Shown here: positions 1 through 9,031 of the stretch, one piece after another
Layout: each line of letters begins with the position of its first letter
Numbering within the stretch: the stretch's first letter is position 1
Origin: G963667855 sp963667855
Lineage (GTDB): Bacteria; Planctomycetota; Phycisphaerae; UBA1845
Assembly (NCBI GenBank): GCA_963667855.2
Contig: CAXXKI010000009.1
Span: 1-64,000 of the forward strand
Direction of reading: 5' to 3'
DNA: 64,000 nt
Program-made: the position numbers and the translations under genes
Notes under the pieces: generated by a model
The model's input: the letters and a program-made list of their open reading frames with translations, nothing else
Told to the model about the DNA's origin: nothing
Databases searched by the model: none

Positions 1-781
1 CGATTATATCGGTAGTGGTAATCGGACGAGCGTCATTGAGCTTTTTTGCATTATCCCTTTTAACCTGAACAGCCAACTGCATCAGAAGGAATTCGTCATA
101 CGCCAACCGCCTGCGGGCAAGTGGCACATGTTCGAGCGAAGCAGGGTTATGCAAGCAGGTTATAGCCGCTCTTCGGTCTGGAAGTTTCCTTTTCTCAATC
201 AGATCGGCCGGAAGAAACTCATCTATTTTATCGGCATGTTTTTCGAGGAGGCTTTTTATAACCTTGGCAATGTGAACGGAGGTCAGCGTTCCCGTCCCGG
301 AATATACCGGCTTGTATATATCCCGGTCGTCAGCCAACGGATCTTCATCGGGAGTAAACAGCTCGAAGGCAGGATTGACAAAAAGTGCGTACTTCTCGTC
401 GGTTTCGACTTTCCCGGTAAGGCGAATAATCTGCCCTGGCCCGAGTTTGTCCCGCAGGTACGGGGAGTTGAACCAGCGCACTCGGCAGATTCCGGTTCCA
501 TCAACCACGGTGGCGGTTATGGACGGTCGCCGAAAACCACCACTGCTGCGCACGCGTTCGATAGTTCCCACAACGGTTGCTACCTGGTCCAGATCCACCT
601 TTCCAATCGGAAGCGACTTCGGTACTAACTCGTACCGAAATGGAATGTACTCTGTAAGATCACCGGCCGTGCGAACACCTAATGATTCAAACTGGGCGGC
701 GCGCACCGGGCCTACACCTTTAACGAATTTTATAGGCGTATCGAGCGGGTGTTCGCGCATAGCGCGACGGTAACGGAGCAT
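1..781 (-). CDS. recG: ATP-dependent DNA helicase RecG, N-terminal part (cut by the window edge)
   Basis: Reading the minus strand from an ATG at 781 gives 260 uninterrupted codons that run off the left edge. The protein begins MLRYRRAMREHPLDTPIKF and continues with KFVKGVGPVRAAQFESLGV, the typical opening of the RecG wedge region. An OB-fold follows, with phrases such as VVGTIERVRSSGGFRRP and VRWFNSPYLRDKLGPGQ. RecG remodels stalled replication forks and branched recombination intermediates in the cytoplasm. The helicase motifs (Walker A, DEAH-type box) lie outside the window, so only the DNA-binding half is seen. A second ATG at 760 could also be the start. The gene lies 37 bases after the LysM lipoprotein gene on the same strand and may be co-transcribed with it. 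Family assignment is from recognised wedge-domain sequence. Confidence 0.88.
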   Translation of the reverse strand, partial: MLRYRRAMREHPLDTPIKFVKGVGPVRAAQFESLGVRTAGDLTEYIPFRYELVPKSLPIGKVDLDQVATVVGTIERVRSSGGFRRPSITATVVDGTGICRVRWFNSPYLRDKLGPGQIIRLTGKVETDEKYALFVNPAFELFTPDEDPLADDRDIYKPVYSGTGTLTSVHIAKVIKSLLEKHADKIDEFLPADLIEKRKLPDRRAAITCLHNPASLEHVPLARRRLAYDEFLLMQLAVQVKRDNAKKLNDARPITTTDII

Positions 782-818
782 TACAATTAGAGCAAGCCCG
801 GATCAAACGGAGCTCATA

Positions 819-1265
819 TCAAGGAATGGCCAACCGCTGCCCCACGGATAGAGCATCGGGATTCGAGATAATATCCCGGTTGGCTTCGTAAATAGTTTTC
901 CACCGGGCCTGATCGCTGTAATACCTGCGAGCCAGGGAGTAAAGGGAATCACCTTTGGCTACCACATGAGTTCGGGAAGAGGCGGAAATATTCGTATTTG
1001 CCTGCGGTCTCGACTGAACAGGTTGATACCTTGCCTGATCCTGATCACCAGGCTGGTAATAATCGTCGTCCTGATCGTCTTCCTGAACGTACGCATATTC
1101 TTCATCAGTCAGGGTCGAAGAATCGGGTCCGTAATATGCGTAAGAAGGCTGTTCGTAGGATACCGACGTAGACTGAACAGGATCGATTTTCACAACCTCT
1201 TCGTTTTTGGCACAGCCGGTTAAAAGCGAAGCGGCCAGCAAACATATAATTAGCGATCGTAGCAT
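819..1265 (-). CDS. LysM-domain lipoprotein
   Basis: The 148-residue protein starts MLRSLIICLLAASLLTGCAK: a short hydrophobic signal with an LTGC lipobox, so Cys18 should be lipidated and the protein anchored in a membrane. Residues about 30-95 are low in complexity and rich in Asp, Tyr and Gln. The C-terminal 50 residues form one LysM domain (HVVAKGDSLYSLARRYY, then GQRLAIP at the very end), which binds peptidoglycan glycan chains. The open frame extends upstream to 1355, but GGAGG at 1273-1277 sits 7 bases before the ATG at 1265 and decides the start. It probably tethers the cell wall to a membrane or guides a wall-related function; no enzymatic domain is visible. Confidence 0.85.
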   Translation of the reverse strand: MLRSLIICLLAASLLTGCAKNEEVVKIDPVQSTSVSYEQPSYAYYGPDSSTLTDEEYAYVQEDDQDDDYYQPGDQDQARYQPVQSRPQANTNISASSRTHVVAKGDSLYSLARRYYSDQARWKTIYEANRDIISNPDALSVGQRLAIP

Positions 1266-1372
1266 GACAGAACCTCCGTGTTCTGATACCTGGATTTCGG
1301 GAAAGTCATCGCCATCAATAGTATGATTAGCATCGGAACCGTCAAGGAGAATCAAAAATACAGGGTAATCGC

Positions 1373-1975
1373 CTAGTTTTCAGGTTTTAATGCCAGGGCC
1401 GACACCTGCTGAGCGACCTGTCGAGCATCGGCGATGTCAGCCCGGTGATCTTGCTCGAAGACAGTAACGTTATCCGCGTCATTCCTGGTCAAGAAAGAAC
1501 CGACAATCTCTGTTCCGTCGGCACAGTGCAAATCCAGAGAACCTTGAAGAGGCTGATTTCCATCGATGGTAATTTTACCGTCTACCGCGGGAGTAAGTCC
1601 GGGATTCCGGCCTTGGTATTGAATAAAAAAGCCGGAGACCCAAAAGGTTCCCTCAATGGATTCACCAACTGCGTATTCGCCGGGAATTTGAGGGACTTGC
1701 AGGTATACAACGTATTCTTTCTGTCCCATGTGTGAGCCGGGTAGCGGCCATTGCAGCAAAATCCGGGTCAGGTTAGATGTCGAAGCCGACGAAGCACTAT
1801 ATGCCCATTGACTGATAAGGTTGATCGGTTGCTGTTGAGTATCGGCTTGATCGTGTAATCGGAGCCTGGCTTCAGGTTGAGCACAACCAGATGTAAAAAG
1901 CATTACCGCTATTAAAGCCGATATAGTCACGTAACTTCCTTTAACTACATACCGCAGCAGACGCGTATTGGCCAT
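1373..1975 (-). CDS. Lipoprotein of unknown function
   Basis: The 200-residue protein has an N-terminal hydrophobic stretch ending in the lipobox LFTSGC about 30 residues in, followed by a Gln/Thr-rich linker. The rest looks beta-rich: it has alternating hydrophobic residues, phrases such as EGTFWVSGFFIQYQGRN, and GKITIDGNQPLQGSLDLHC, and no transmembrane segment. I do not recognise the family. The frame opens 10 codons earlier at 2005, but AGGAG upstream of the ATG at 1975 supports the shorter form. It precedes the LysM lipoprotein by about 107 bases on the same strand, so the two may form one cell-envelope unit. Confidence 0.7.
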   Translation of the reverse strand: MANTRLLRYVVKGSYVTISALIAVMLFTSGCAQPEARLRLHDQADTQQQPINLISQWAYSASSASTSNLTRILLQWPLPGSHMGQKEYVVYLQVPQIPGEYAVGESIEGTFWVSGFFIQYQGRNPGLTPAVDGKITIDGNQPLQGSLDLHCADGTEIVGSFLTRNDADNVTVFEQDHRADIADARQVAQQVSALALKPEN

Positions 1976-2246
1976 CAACGGTTCTCCTGGAATAAGACAC
2001 GTCATTCGCCCTGGAATGCGAGAATTAAATTATATGAACCAAACACACCTGGCGAAAACCTTTTTTATGACCTTGGTACTATTTAGACGGAATATTTATT
2101 GTCGGTTCTTGTCAATGAAGTGGAAATCGGGGTGGCGAAAGTTCTACATACTTGGTCTCAGGTGGTATCCTATGAGCGAATGATGCGGACGGATTTATAC
2201 TTCGCGTGAAGTTGGATGGTGTTAAGGACGATTTGGAAAAGCATCG

Positions 2247-3159
2247 ATGAGCCAGGGTGTCACGATTCTATTATGCAACTGCTCCAACGCAAAGGTAATC
2301 CCTGCGCAGACCAAAGAGGAAGTGAAAGAGAAACTTAACGCCAGGGGCGCAGAGTTTATAGAAATGGACGATCTATGTGCGCTGGCGGCGGAGCGGAATC
2401 CGAGTTTAAAGCGCATAGCGGATTCTGAGAAATTGTATATCGCCGCATGCTATCCGCGAGCGGTAAGGTGGTTGTTCCACGCGGCCGGCGCCCCTCTGAA
2501 TGAAAGCAGAACAGAGTTTCTCAACATGCGCAAGCTGACCGGCGAAGAGGTAATCCAAAAAATACGCGAAGATGTAAGCCGCCCCACCGAGAAGCCACTA
2601 TCGCTAACGGTGGAAAAGGAAAATTGGGAGCCGTGGTTTCCGGTAATCGATTTTGACAGGTGCAGCAACTGTAAACAGTGCTTGAGTTTTTGCCTGTTCG
2701 GCGTTTTTGGTATCGACGAGTACGGAACCATTGAAGTTCGAAACCCGCACAAGTGCAAAAACGAATGCCCGGCATGTTCCCGGGTTTGCCCCGAGGTAGC
2801 TATAATCTTTCCCAAGTACGGCAGAGCTCCCATAAACGGCAGTGAAGTCAGCGAATCAGACACACAGCAGGAGCCGGTAAAGGTTGACATGTCAGCCATG
2901 GTATCGCGGGGAATACATGCGTCATTGCGAGAGAGAAGCCAGGGAACGAAAAAGCGTTTTTTCCGTACACAAGAAACTGGAAGATATGGACGAAGTTTGC
3001 GAATGCCACCGTATCCTCAGGGAGAAACTGGGGATTCCTGAAAAGGTTATTAACGAATTAACCGGCAGCGACAGCAGTACCGGAACAAAAACGACGCACG
3101 ACTCGACTGAGGGTAACGACAATCGCTCACCAGGTTCCACTGAGGAGTGGGGCATATAA
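2247..3159 (+). CDS. Ferredoxin-like protein with two 4Fe-4S motifs, interrupted by one frameshift
   Basis: The frame opened by the ATG at 2247 encodes an N-terminal domain with LLCNCSNAKV and CYPRAVRWLF, then two ferredoxin motifs: CSNCKQCLSFCLFG and CKNECPACSRVCP. These should bind two 4Fe-4S clusters. The frame drifts after about codon 221. From 2912 the sensible protein continues in the next frame (YMRHCEREARERKSVFS) to a TAA at 3157-3159. Removing one G from the GGGG run at 2908-2911 joins the halves into about 303 residues. Without correction the frame runs to 3041 with an unlikely tail. It is the first gene of the terpenoid cluster and may pass electrons to the radical SAM protein that overlaps its end. 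The partner is inferred from position only. Confidence 0.7.
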
Positions 3160-4389
3160 TCGACCGAAAGAGGCTTACAGACTGGATTATGGTTTTATCT
3201 ACGTTAAATCGCATACGGCAAACCACGGATACCCGGTTGTTATGGAAATTCCTATACAACTTCGGTTACAAGGGTATGCGTTCGGTTCAGCGATTCAAGA
3301 AACGGCTGAAGAAAGGAGTTTACTTTCCACCGTTTATTTACATATCGATAACCAATGCCTGTAACCTGCGCTGCCGCGGCTGCTGGGTGGATGTTTGAAG
3401 CGGACAAGGTGATAATCAGCTTCGAGGATATCGACAGGCTTATCAGGGAAGCGAAGGGGCACGGCAACCGTTTTTTTCGGAATTCTCGGCGGAGAGCCGT
3501 TCCTTCACCCGGATCTGCAGCGGGTTTTTGAATCGCATCCGGATTGTTATTTCCAGGTTTTCAGCAACGGACATTTCATAACCAACGAAATAGCCGACGG
3601 TTTACGAAGAGCGGGCAATGTCACTCCGCTGATAAGCGTGGAAGGATCGGAAATAATCAGCGATGTTCGCCGTGGAAAAGCCGGGGTTTACGAAAAGACA
3701 ATTACTGGTATTGAAGCTTGCGTGCGCAATCGGCTTATCACCGGGGTAACCACCAGCGTATGCAAAAACAACATAGACGACCTGGTCAATGAGACATGGG
3801 TGGACGAGCTAATCCGCAGGGGTATTCACTATGTATGGTATACCACCTACCGCCCGGTGGGTCCCGACCCTTGCCCTGAACTGGGTTTGAGCCAGGAGGA
3901 ACTGCTCAAGGTTCGCCGTTTCGCCATGGACGTAAGGAATAAAAAGCCCATCGGAGTCGTCGATGCGTATTGGGATGACAAGGGTCAGGCGCTTTGCCCG
4001 GCGGCAGTGGGTATAAGCCACCATATAAGTCCATATGGAGATATCGAACCCTGCCCGGTAGTGCAGTTTGCCCGCGAAAAAATACAGGACAACGCGGGCG
4101 ATATTTTTTAAAACCATTACCGAGTCGGATTTTCTTCAGAACTTCCGTAAGCGTGTATCCGGCGAAACTCGGGGATGCGTATTGCTGGAGAAACCAGAGC
4201 TGTTAAGGGATATTGTAAATCAAAGCGGCGCTTACGACACAACCGTAAGGCAGACAGGAATAACCGAACTACTGGCAATGAAACCGCTGCAAAGTCAGCA
4301 CATACCGGGGGCACGAACTGCCGGAAGAGAACTGGCTGTACCGTTTCACCAAGAAATACTGGTTTTTCGGATTCGGTGCCTACCAGTAG
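3147..4389 (+). pseudogene. Radical SAM protein with SPASM-like C-terminus, four frameshifts
   Basis: The gene is spread over several frames but reads as one protein once four single-base homopolymer expansions are removed: T3 at 3394-3396, T7 at 3471-3477, T6 at 4104-4109 and G5 at 4307-4311. The repaired product is about 412 residues from the GTG at 3147, or 398 from the ATG at 3189. It has the radical SAM motif CNLRCRGCW, the GGEP motif (FFGILGGEPFLHPDLQ), and a late ISPYGDIEPCPVVQFA stretch that resembles a SPASM auxiliary-cluster region. It ends in an aromatic run, NWLYRFTKKYWFFGFGAYQ. All catalytic residues survive, so it is either newly broken or misassembled. The substrate is unknown. 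The position next to prenyl synthase and cyclase genes suggests modification of an isoprenoid, as radical SAM HpnH does in hopanoid synthesis, although this is not an HpnH-like N-terminus. Confidence 0.75.
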
Positions 4390-4426
4390 GTTTTCAGGTG
4401 ATATATCGCAATACCGGGAATACAAG

Positions 4427-6214
4427 ATGAGCACCAGCGACAGCAGAGACAACCTAAACCACCGAGCATCGGAATTGGCGGCTGAATCCCCAGGAGGCCC
4501 CGGCGTGTCTCTTCCGCCCCGGATCCCCAAAAAGCGGCGTCTCCCGATTCAACCGACCATACCACAGGATAGAGCGTTACGTGAGAGGCTGCAGGCGGAG
4601 TCGGCCGCCATCATTAAAAGCCTGGAGATTATCCCCCCTCTTTCCCTGGAAGAACTGAGGGAAAACGCCCGCATGGTCCGCGAGCAGGCGGGATGTGCAG
4701 ACGATTACGATGATTACATAGTAATCCTGATCAACAACGAGGCGTGGCGGGAGACGGTAGCACAGATTCCCTTTAACAGAAGGTTATTGCTTTTACCAAA
4801 ATGCCTGAGAAATTCAGCCGAATGTCCGGCGGTCGTTGACGAATTCGGTCTAATCTGCAAGGGATGCGGTAAATGCTCAATACACGATTTGAGCCAGGAG
4901 GCGGAACGACTGGGTTACGCGGTGCTGGTGGCGGAGGGAACCGCGGTAGTCACAAAAATGATCCAGGCCAAACAGATAGAGGCGATCATCGGGGTCAGTT
5001 GCATGAATGTTCTGGAGAAGTGTTTTCCACATATGGAGGCGATGTCCATACCGGGGATCGCTCTGCCACTGCTCCAGGACGGCTGCATCGACACCAGCGT
5101 GGATCTCGACTGGGTCTGGGACGCCATTCAGCTCGATTCAAAGCAGCAGAGATACCAACTCGACCTGGAAGCTATCAAACGAAAAGTGCAAAGCTGGTTC
5201 GAGCCCGAAGTTCTGCAGGCGGTTATGGGAAAAGCGGAAACGGAGACGGAACGTATCGCCCAGGAGTGGTTGTCCAGGGCGGGTAAACGATGGCGACCTT
5301 ACCTGTCGGTTTGCGTTTACCTGTCGCTCATGAGCGAGCACTATGAGCAGCCGCCGATGATACCAGCAGACATGAAGAAGCTGGCCATCGCGGTTGAGTG
5401 TTTTCACAAGGCGTCACTGGTTCACGATGATATCGAAGACGATGATGACGCCCGCTATGGGGAGAAAACTCTGCACATGGAGTATGGAATTCCCCTGGCG
5501 TTAAATACCGGAGATTTTCTACTTGGCGAAGGGTATCGCCTGCTCGCCGAACTGGAAATAGACCCGGAAATAAAAGTGGAGATGCTCAAGCTGGCGGCCA
5601 ACGGACACCTGACACTATGTCGTGGCCAGGGAGCGGAGCTGTACTGGGCAGCACATCCTCGGCCACTGTCCACGCTCGAAGTCTTGGGAATATTCAAGGA
5701 GAAGACGGCGCCGGCTTTTGAGGTGGCACTGCGATTAGGGGCTTATTACGCGCGAGCGTCACAAGAGGTTCACGATATTCTCTCCCTGTACAGCGAGTCA
5801 TTGGGTATAGCCTACCAGATAGCCGACGATCTGGACGATTATTCAGGCAGGAGCGATTCGAACGACCTGCAGAGCATGCGTCCTTCGGTCGTATTGTCTA
5901 TTGCCCATAAGCGGGCGTGCGACAAGGGCATAGAATCTTTGACCGAGTCGATATGGAAACGGCAGAGCAGTTATGAAAAAGTAGAAACTGAATTAAACGA
6001 ATTGATCAGCGGGTTGGAAGTTATCGAAACGGCCGACGAGTTGGGCGAAGCTTACATGTCGCAGGCAATTCGCTCGCTTCGTCCCCTATCCAACGCTACA
6101 CTCAAGGGGTTGTTACGTAGAGTAGTGGGTAAGATTTTCGGCGAACATCTGGCAGAAGGACATTGCGGTGAGTTTGAGGCTCGGAATGCTGCAAGCGGCG
6201 AGGCTGGCACCTAG
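4427..6214 (+). CDS. DUF116-polyprenyl synthetase fusion
   Basis: The 595-residue protein has two parts. Residues about 50-215 match the DUF116 pattern: a cysteine-rich region with CKGCGKCSIHDLSQEAERLG, followed by GTAVVTKMIQAKQIEAIIG and VSCMNVLEKCF. Residues about 230-590 are an all-helical trans-prenyltransferase with both aspartate-rich motifs, DDIED near residue 332 and DDLDD near residue 466, which bind magnesium and the diphosphates. It should elongate allylic diphosphates with isopentenyl diphosphate. The frame is open back to 4175, but that stretch overlaps the real end of the radical SAM gene, and the ATG at 4427 gives a sensible N-terminus. DUF116 occurs near radical SAM and metal-cofactor proteins; its role here is unknown. 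The residue before the first motif is His, which does not by itself settle product length. Confidence 0.85.
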   Translation: MSTSDSRDNLNHRASELAAESPGGPGVSLPPRIPKKRRLPIQPTIPQDRALRERLQAESAAIIKSLEIIPPLSLEELRENARMVREQAGCADDYDDYIVILINNEAWRETVAQIPFNRRLLLLPKCLRNSAECPAVVDEFGLICKGCGKCSIHDLSQEAERLGYAVLVAEGTAVVTKMIQAKQIEAIIGVSCMNVLEKCFPHMEAMSIPGIALPLLQDGCIDTSVDLDWVWDAIQLDSKQQRYQLDLEAIKRKVQSWFEPEVLQAVMGKAETETERIAQEWLSRAGKRWRPYLSVCVYLSLMSEHYEQPPMIPADMKKLAIAVECFHKASLVHDDIEDDDDARYGEKTLHMEYGIPLALNTGDFLLGEGYRLLAELEIDPEIKVEMLKLAANGHLTLCRGQGAELYWAAHPRPLSTLEVLGIFKEKTAPAFEVALRLGAYYARASQEVHDILSLYSESLGIAYQIADDLDDYSGRSDSNDLQSMRPSVVLSIAHKRACDKGIESLTESIWKRQSSYEKVETELNELISGLEVIETADELGEAYMSQAIRSLRPLSNATLKGLLRRVVGKIFGEHLAEGHCGEFEARNAASGEAGT

Positions 6215-7049
6215 CCAGCTTCAGGAAGCTACCGACATAGTAGTGAATTTCCTATATGGGCAATTCAACAAGGACGGCGGATTTCGCAATCGCGCGGGCG
6301 AAAGCGATCTATATTATACCGTATTCGGGCTGGACAGCCTCATCGCCCTTCAGGCGGATATCCCGCTTGAAAAAGTTGGTCCATACCTGAAGAGTTTCGG
6401 CAACGGCGAGGAACTGGACCTGGTGCACAAAAGCTGCCTGGTCCGATGCCGGTCGGCAATGCCTGGCGGTTCAGCTGATATCGAAGCGGCGGACGCGATC
6501 TGTCGTGACCTCGAAAATTACCGCAGTGCGGACGGAGGGTACGGGGCAGAACCCGGATCGAAAACGGGGACGATTTACAACTGTTTTCTGGCAATGGATA
6601 CGTACCAGAACCTGGATAAAGAATTACCCAATAGTGAAGGTGTCGAACGCTGCCTTGCTTCGCTGGTAACCGACGATGGGGGATACGCAAACGAACAGGA
6701 TTTGAAAATCGGAACAACGCCGACCACGGCCGCCGCGGTTACTATTCTCACCCAACAGGGGAAAGATGTATCCCCTTCGGTGATCGACTGGCTTGTTGCC
6801 CAATGCGTTCGAGATGGGGGCTTCATGGCCATGCCCGCTGCTCCTTTTCCCGACCTGCTTTCGACCGCTACCGCTTTACACGCTCTGCGCGAAACGGGAT
6901 ACCCTCTGGACGGATTGCGTGAACCGTGCCTCGATTTTCTCGACCGGTTGTGGACGGGCGAATCGTTCCTGGGGCATCAGGCCGATGATCGTGTGGATTG
7001 TGAATATACCTTTTACGCCCTGCTGGCGCTGGGACATTTGAGCACCTGA
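6168..7049 (+). CDS. Small prenyltransferase/terpene-cyclase-like alpha-alpha toroid protein
   Basis: The 293-residue protein is made of repeated helical units with the Gly-rich turns of the prenyltransferase/squalene oxidase repeat family: FNKDGGFRNR, YRSADGGYGAEPGS, VTDDGGYANEQ and CVRDGGFMAM. This is the fold of protein prenyltransferase beta subunits and of half a class II terpene cyclase. I see no DXDD cyclase motif, so it may bind or transfer a prenyl chain rather than cyclise it. The GTG at 6168 has AAGGA seven bases upstream; an ATG at 6186 is also possible. Either start lies inside the end of the upstream fusion gene, which points to translational coupling. The next gene begins 3 bases after its stop. 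Confidence 0.8.
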   Translation: MSLRLGMLQAARLAPSQLQEATDIVVNFLYGQFNKDGGFRNRAGESDLYYTVFGLDSLIALQADIPLEKVGPYLKSFGNGEELDLVHKSCLVRCRSAMPGGSADIEAADAICRDLENYRSADGGYGAEPGSKTGTIYNCFLAMDTYQNLDKELPNSEGVERCLASLVTDDGGYANEQDLKIGTTPTTAAAVTILTQQGKDVSPSVIDWLVAQCVRDGGFMAMPAAPFPDLLSTATALHALRETGYPLDGLREPCLDFLDRLWTGESFLGHQADDRVDCEYTFYALLALGHLST

Positions 7050-7052
7050 CCG

Positions 7053-8888
7053 ATGACGCCGAAACGAATATCAGAACTGTATACAAATGTGGCGGACGCT
7101 CTTTACCGGGCGCGGTGTCCGAGGGGACACTGGGAAGGACAGCTTTCGAGCAGCGCCCTTTCCACGGCGACTTCGGTTTTCGCTTTACACTCTCTGGATC
7201 GCTCAGTAGGAACCGAGACGCACGGGGAACTTATTAATCGTGGAATATCCTGGTTGGTGAAACACCAGAACGACGATGGCGGCTGGGGAGATACAACAGA
7301 CAGTCCCAGCAACATCAGCACGACCACTTTATGCTGGGCGGCTTTAGGAGCGATAGATTCCGTCGACACGTCCATCGCAGAATCTTCAGCCCGGGCGGAG
7401 GGTTATTTGAAACCGCTGATGGGAGAACTTACTGCGTCGAACCTGGTTTCGGCAATAACCCAGGTATACGGTCTGGATCGCACTTTTTCCATTCCCATCC
7501 TGACCATGTGCTCACTGGCCGGCCGGTTAGGGATCGGGCGAGGTGCATGGCGGCACGTCCGGCAATTGCCGTTTGAGCTGGCCGCTCTACCGCACAGCCT
7601 GTTTCACCGCCTGGGTTTACCTGTAGTCAGCTACGCCCTGCCGGCACTTATCGCCATTGGGCTGGTTAAACACTTTCATCGTCCGTCATGGTGCCCGGTG
7701 ACTCGCGGACTGCGATCTTTACTGAGCGGGCGAACCATGCGTAAACTGGAACGGATCCAGCCGGAGAATGGTGGCTTTCTAGAGGCCGCTCCGCTGACTG
7801 CTTTCGTGCTCATGAGCCTGGCGGCGATTGGGCAGGGTAAAGGCAAGGTAGCGGTTAAAGCCGCCTGCTTTCTGGAAGAATCAGTTCGCGAAGACGGTAG
7901 TTGGCCGATTGACACAAACCTGGCTACCTGGCTGACCACGCTTTCGGTGAACGCGCTTCGCGCGGAAACCCTGACCGATAGTGAAAAAGACAAGTTAGCC
8001 TGCTGGCTAATCGATCAGCAGTATAATGTTATTCACCCTTACACACAGGCCAGGCCCGGCGGCTGGGCATGGACCAACCTGCCCGGCGGAGTTCCTGACG
8101 CCGACGATACGGCCGGTGCTTTACTGGCCCTTAAAACTCTGATCCAGGCCGGAGTTGAAGAAACCGGACGGTTGAAAAACAGCGTAAATAACGGCATTTC
8201 CTGGCTTCTGGACCTGCAGAACGCCGATCGCGGTATTCCGACTTTCTGCCGCGGGTGGGGTAAACTACCATTTGATCGCAGTACTCCGGATATCACAGCT
8301 CATGCGATTCGAGCATGGCATTTATGGCGGGACGATCTGCCGGATGAACTGGCGAATCGCGTGGATAAAGGTATCGAAAAAGCAATTGCGTTTCTGTCGG
8401 CCAGCCAGCGAAATGATGGATCCTGGGTTCCGCTCTGGTTCGGCAACCAGGCCGCGAAGAACCAGGAGAACCCGATTCACGGGACTTCCCGGGTCCTGCT
8501 TGCTTGTCAGGTGGGAAAGCGTTATCCCAATTGGCAAGCGGCAATGGAAAAAGCAACCAAGTGGCTGGTGGCGATTCAGAACACAGACGGCGGCTGGGGC
8601 GGAGATAAGTCCACCCCATCTACTGTTGAGGAGACCTCTCTGGCAATAGAGGCTTTGGCAACTGTACGACAGGCAACCTCAGTTTCGGTCGAGGATTCTA
8701 TCGCCCGCGGATTGGCCTGGCTAGATAAGGCAACCAACGGGGGTAAGCAATTTCACACCAGTCCGATCGGTCTTTACTTCGCCAGGTTATGGTATCACGA
8801 ACAACTTTACCCGATGATTTTCACCGTAGCGGCTTTACGGCGATTGTTGAACCTTTCCGAAACACATTTCTCAAAAGAAAGTAGCTAA
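7053..8888 (+). CDS. Squalene-hopene-cyclase-like class II terpene cyclase
   Basis: The 611-residue length is close to that of bacterial squalene-hopene cyclases. The catalytic DXDD motif is present as DADDT, residues 349-352, preceded by GWAWTNLPGGVP. QW-type repeats include QNDDGGWGDTT near the N-terminus, SQRNDGSWVPLWFG and QNTDGGWGGDKSTPSTVEET near the C-terminus. The family protonates a linear isoprenoid and closes it into rings at the membrane surface. Whether the substrate is squalene is unproven, because no squalene synthase genes (HpnC, D, E type) are in the window. It follows the small toroid gene by 3 bases and is the last gene of the cluster. Its stop codon lies inside the left arm of the palindrome at 8887-8945. 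Confidence 0.85.
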   Translation: MTPKRISELYTNVADALYRARCPRGHWEGQLSSSALSTATSVFALHSLDRSVGTETHGELINRGISWLVKHQNDDGGWGDTTDSPSNISTTTLCWAALGAIDSVDTSIAESSARAEGYLKPLMGELTASNLVSAITQVYGLDRTFSIPILTMCSLAGRLGIGRGAWRHVRQLPFELAALPHSLFHRLGLPVVSYALPALIAIGLVKHFHRPSWCPVTRGLRSLLSGRTMRKLERIQPENGGFLEAAPLTAFVLMSLAAIGQGKGKVAVKAACFLEESVREDGSWPIDTNLATWLTTLSVNALRAETLTDSEKDKLACWLIDQQYNVIHPYTQARPGGWAWTNLPGGVPDADDTAGALLALKTLIQAGVEETGRLKNSVNNGISWLLDLQNADRGIPTFCRGWGKLPFDRSTPDITAHAIRAWHLWRDDLPDELANRVDKGIEKAIAFLSASQRNDGSWVPLWFGNQAAKNQENPIHGTSRVLLACQVGKRYPNWQAAMEKATKWLVAIQNTDGGWGGDKSTPSTVEETSLAIEALATVRQATSVSVEDSIARGLAWLDKATNGGKQFHTSPIGLYFARLWYHEQLYPMIFTVAALRRLLNLSETHFSKESS

Positions 8889-8945
8889 CCACAAAGACAC
8901 TAAGACACAAAATAGTCTTCTTTGTGTCTTAGTGTCTTTGTGGTT
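8887..8945. repeat. Long perfect palindrome, probable bidirectional terminator
   Basis: Two 25-base arms (8887-8911 and 8921-8945) are exact inverted copies around a 9-base loop. The arm carries the words CACAAAGACACTAAGACACA. It lies between two converging genes and begins on the last two bases of the cyclase stop codon. The core word returns in the tandem repeat at 60774-61393, so this is a dispersed element and not only a terminator. It could stop transcription from both sides. Confidence 0.85.
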
Positions 8946-9031
8946 TTATATATACATTAATAATCGAAGAAAACACGAATACAGCTTTAAACTCACTATC
9001 ATCTAAAGCAAAATCCAAAACTACGGACATA

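Noticed and set aside
2908..4311. Programmed frameshifting in the ferredoxin and radical SAM genes
   Set aside because: Five independent shifts, all plus-one in different kinds of run and without a shared slippery heptamer, are better explained by sequence error or decay.
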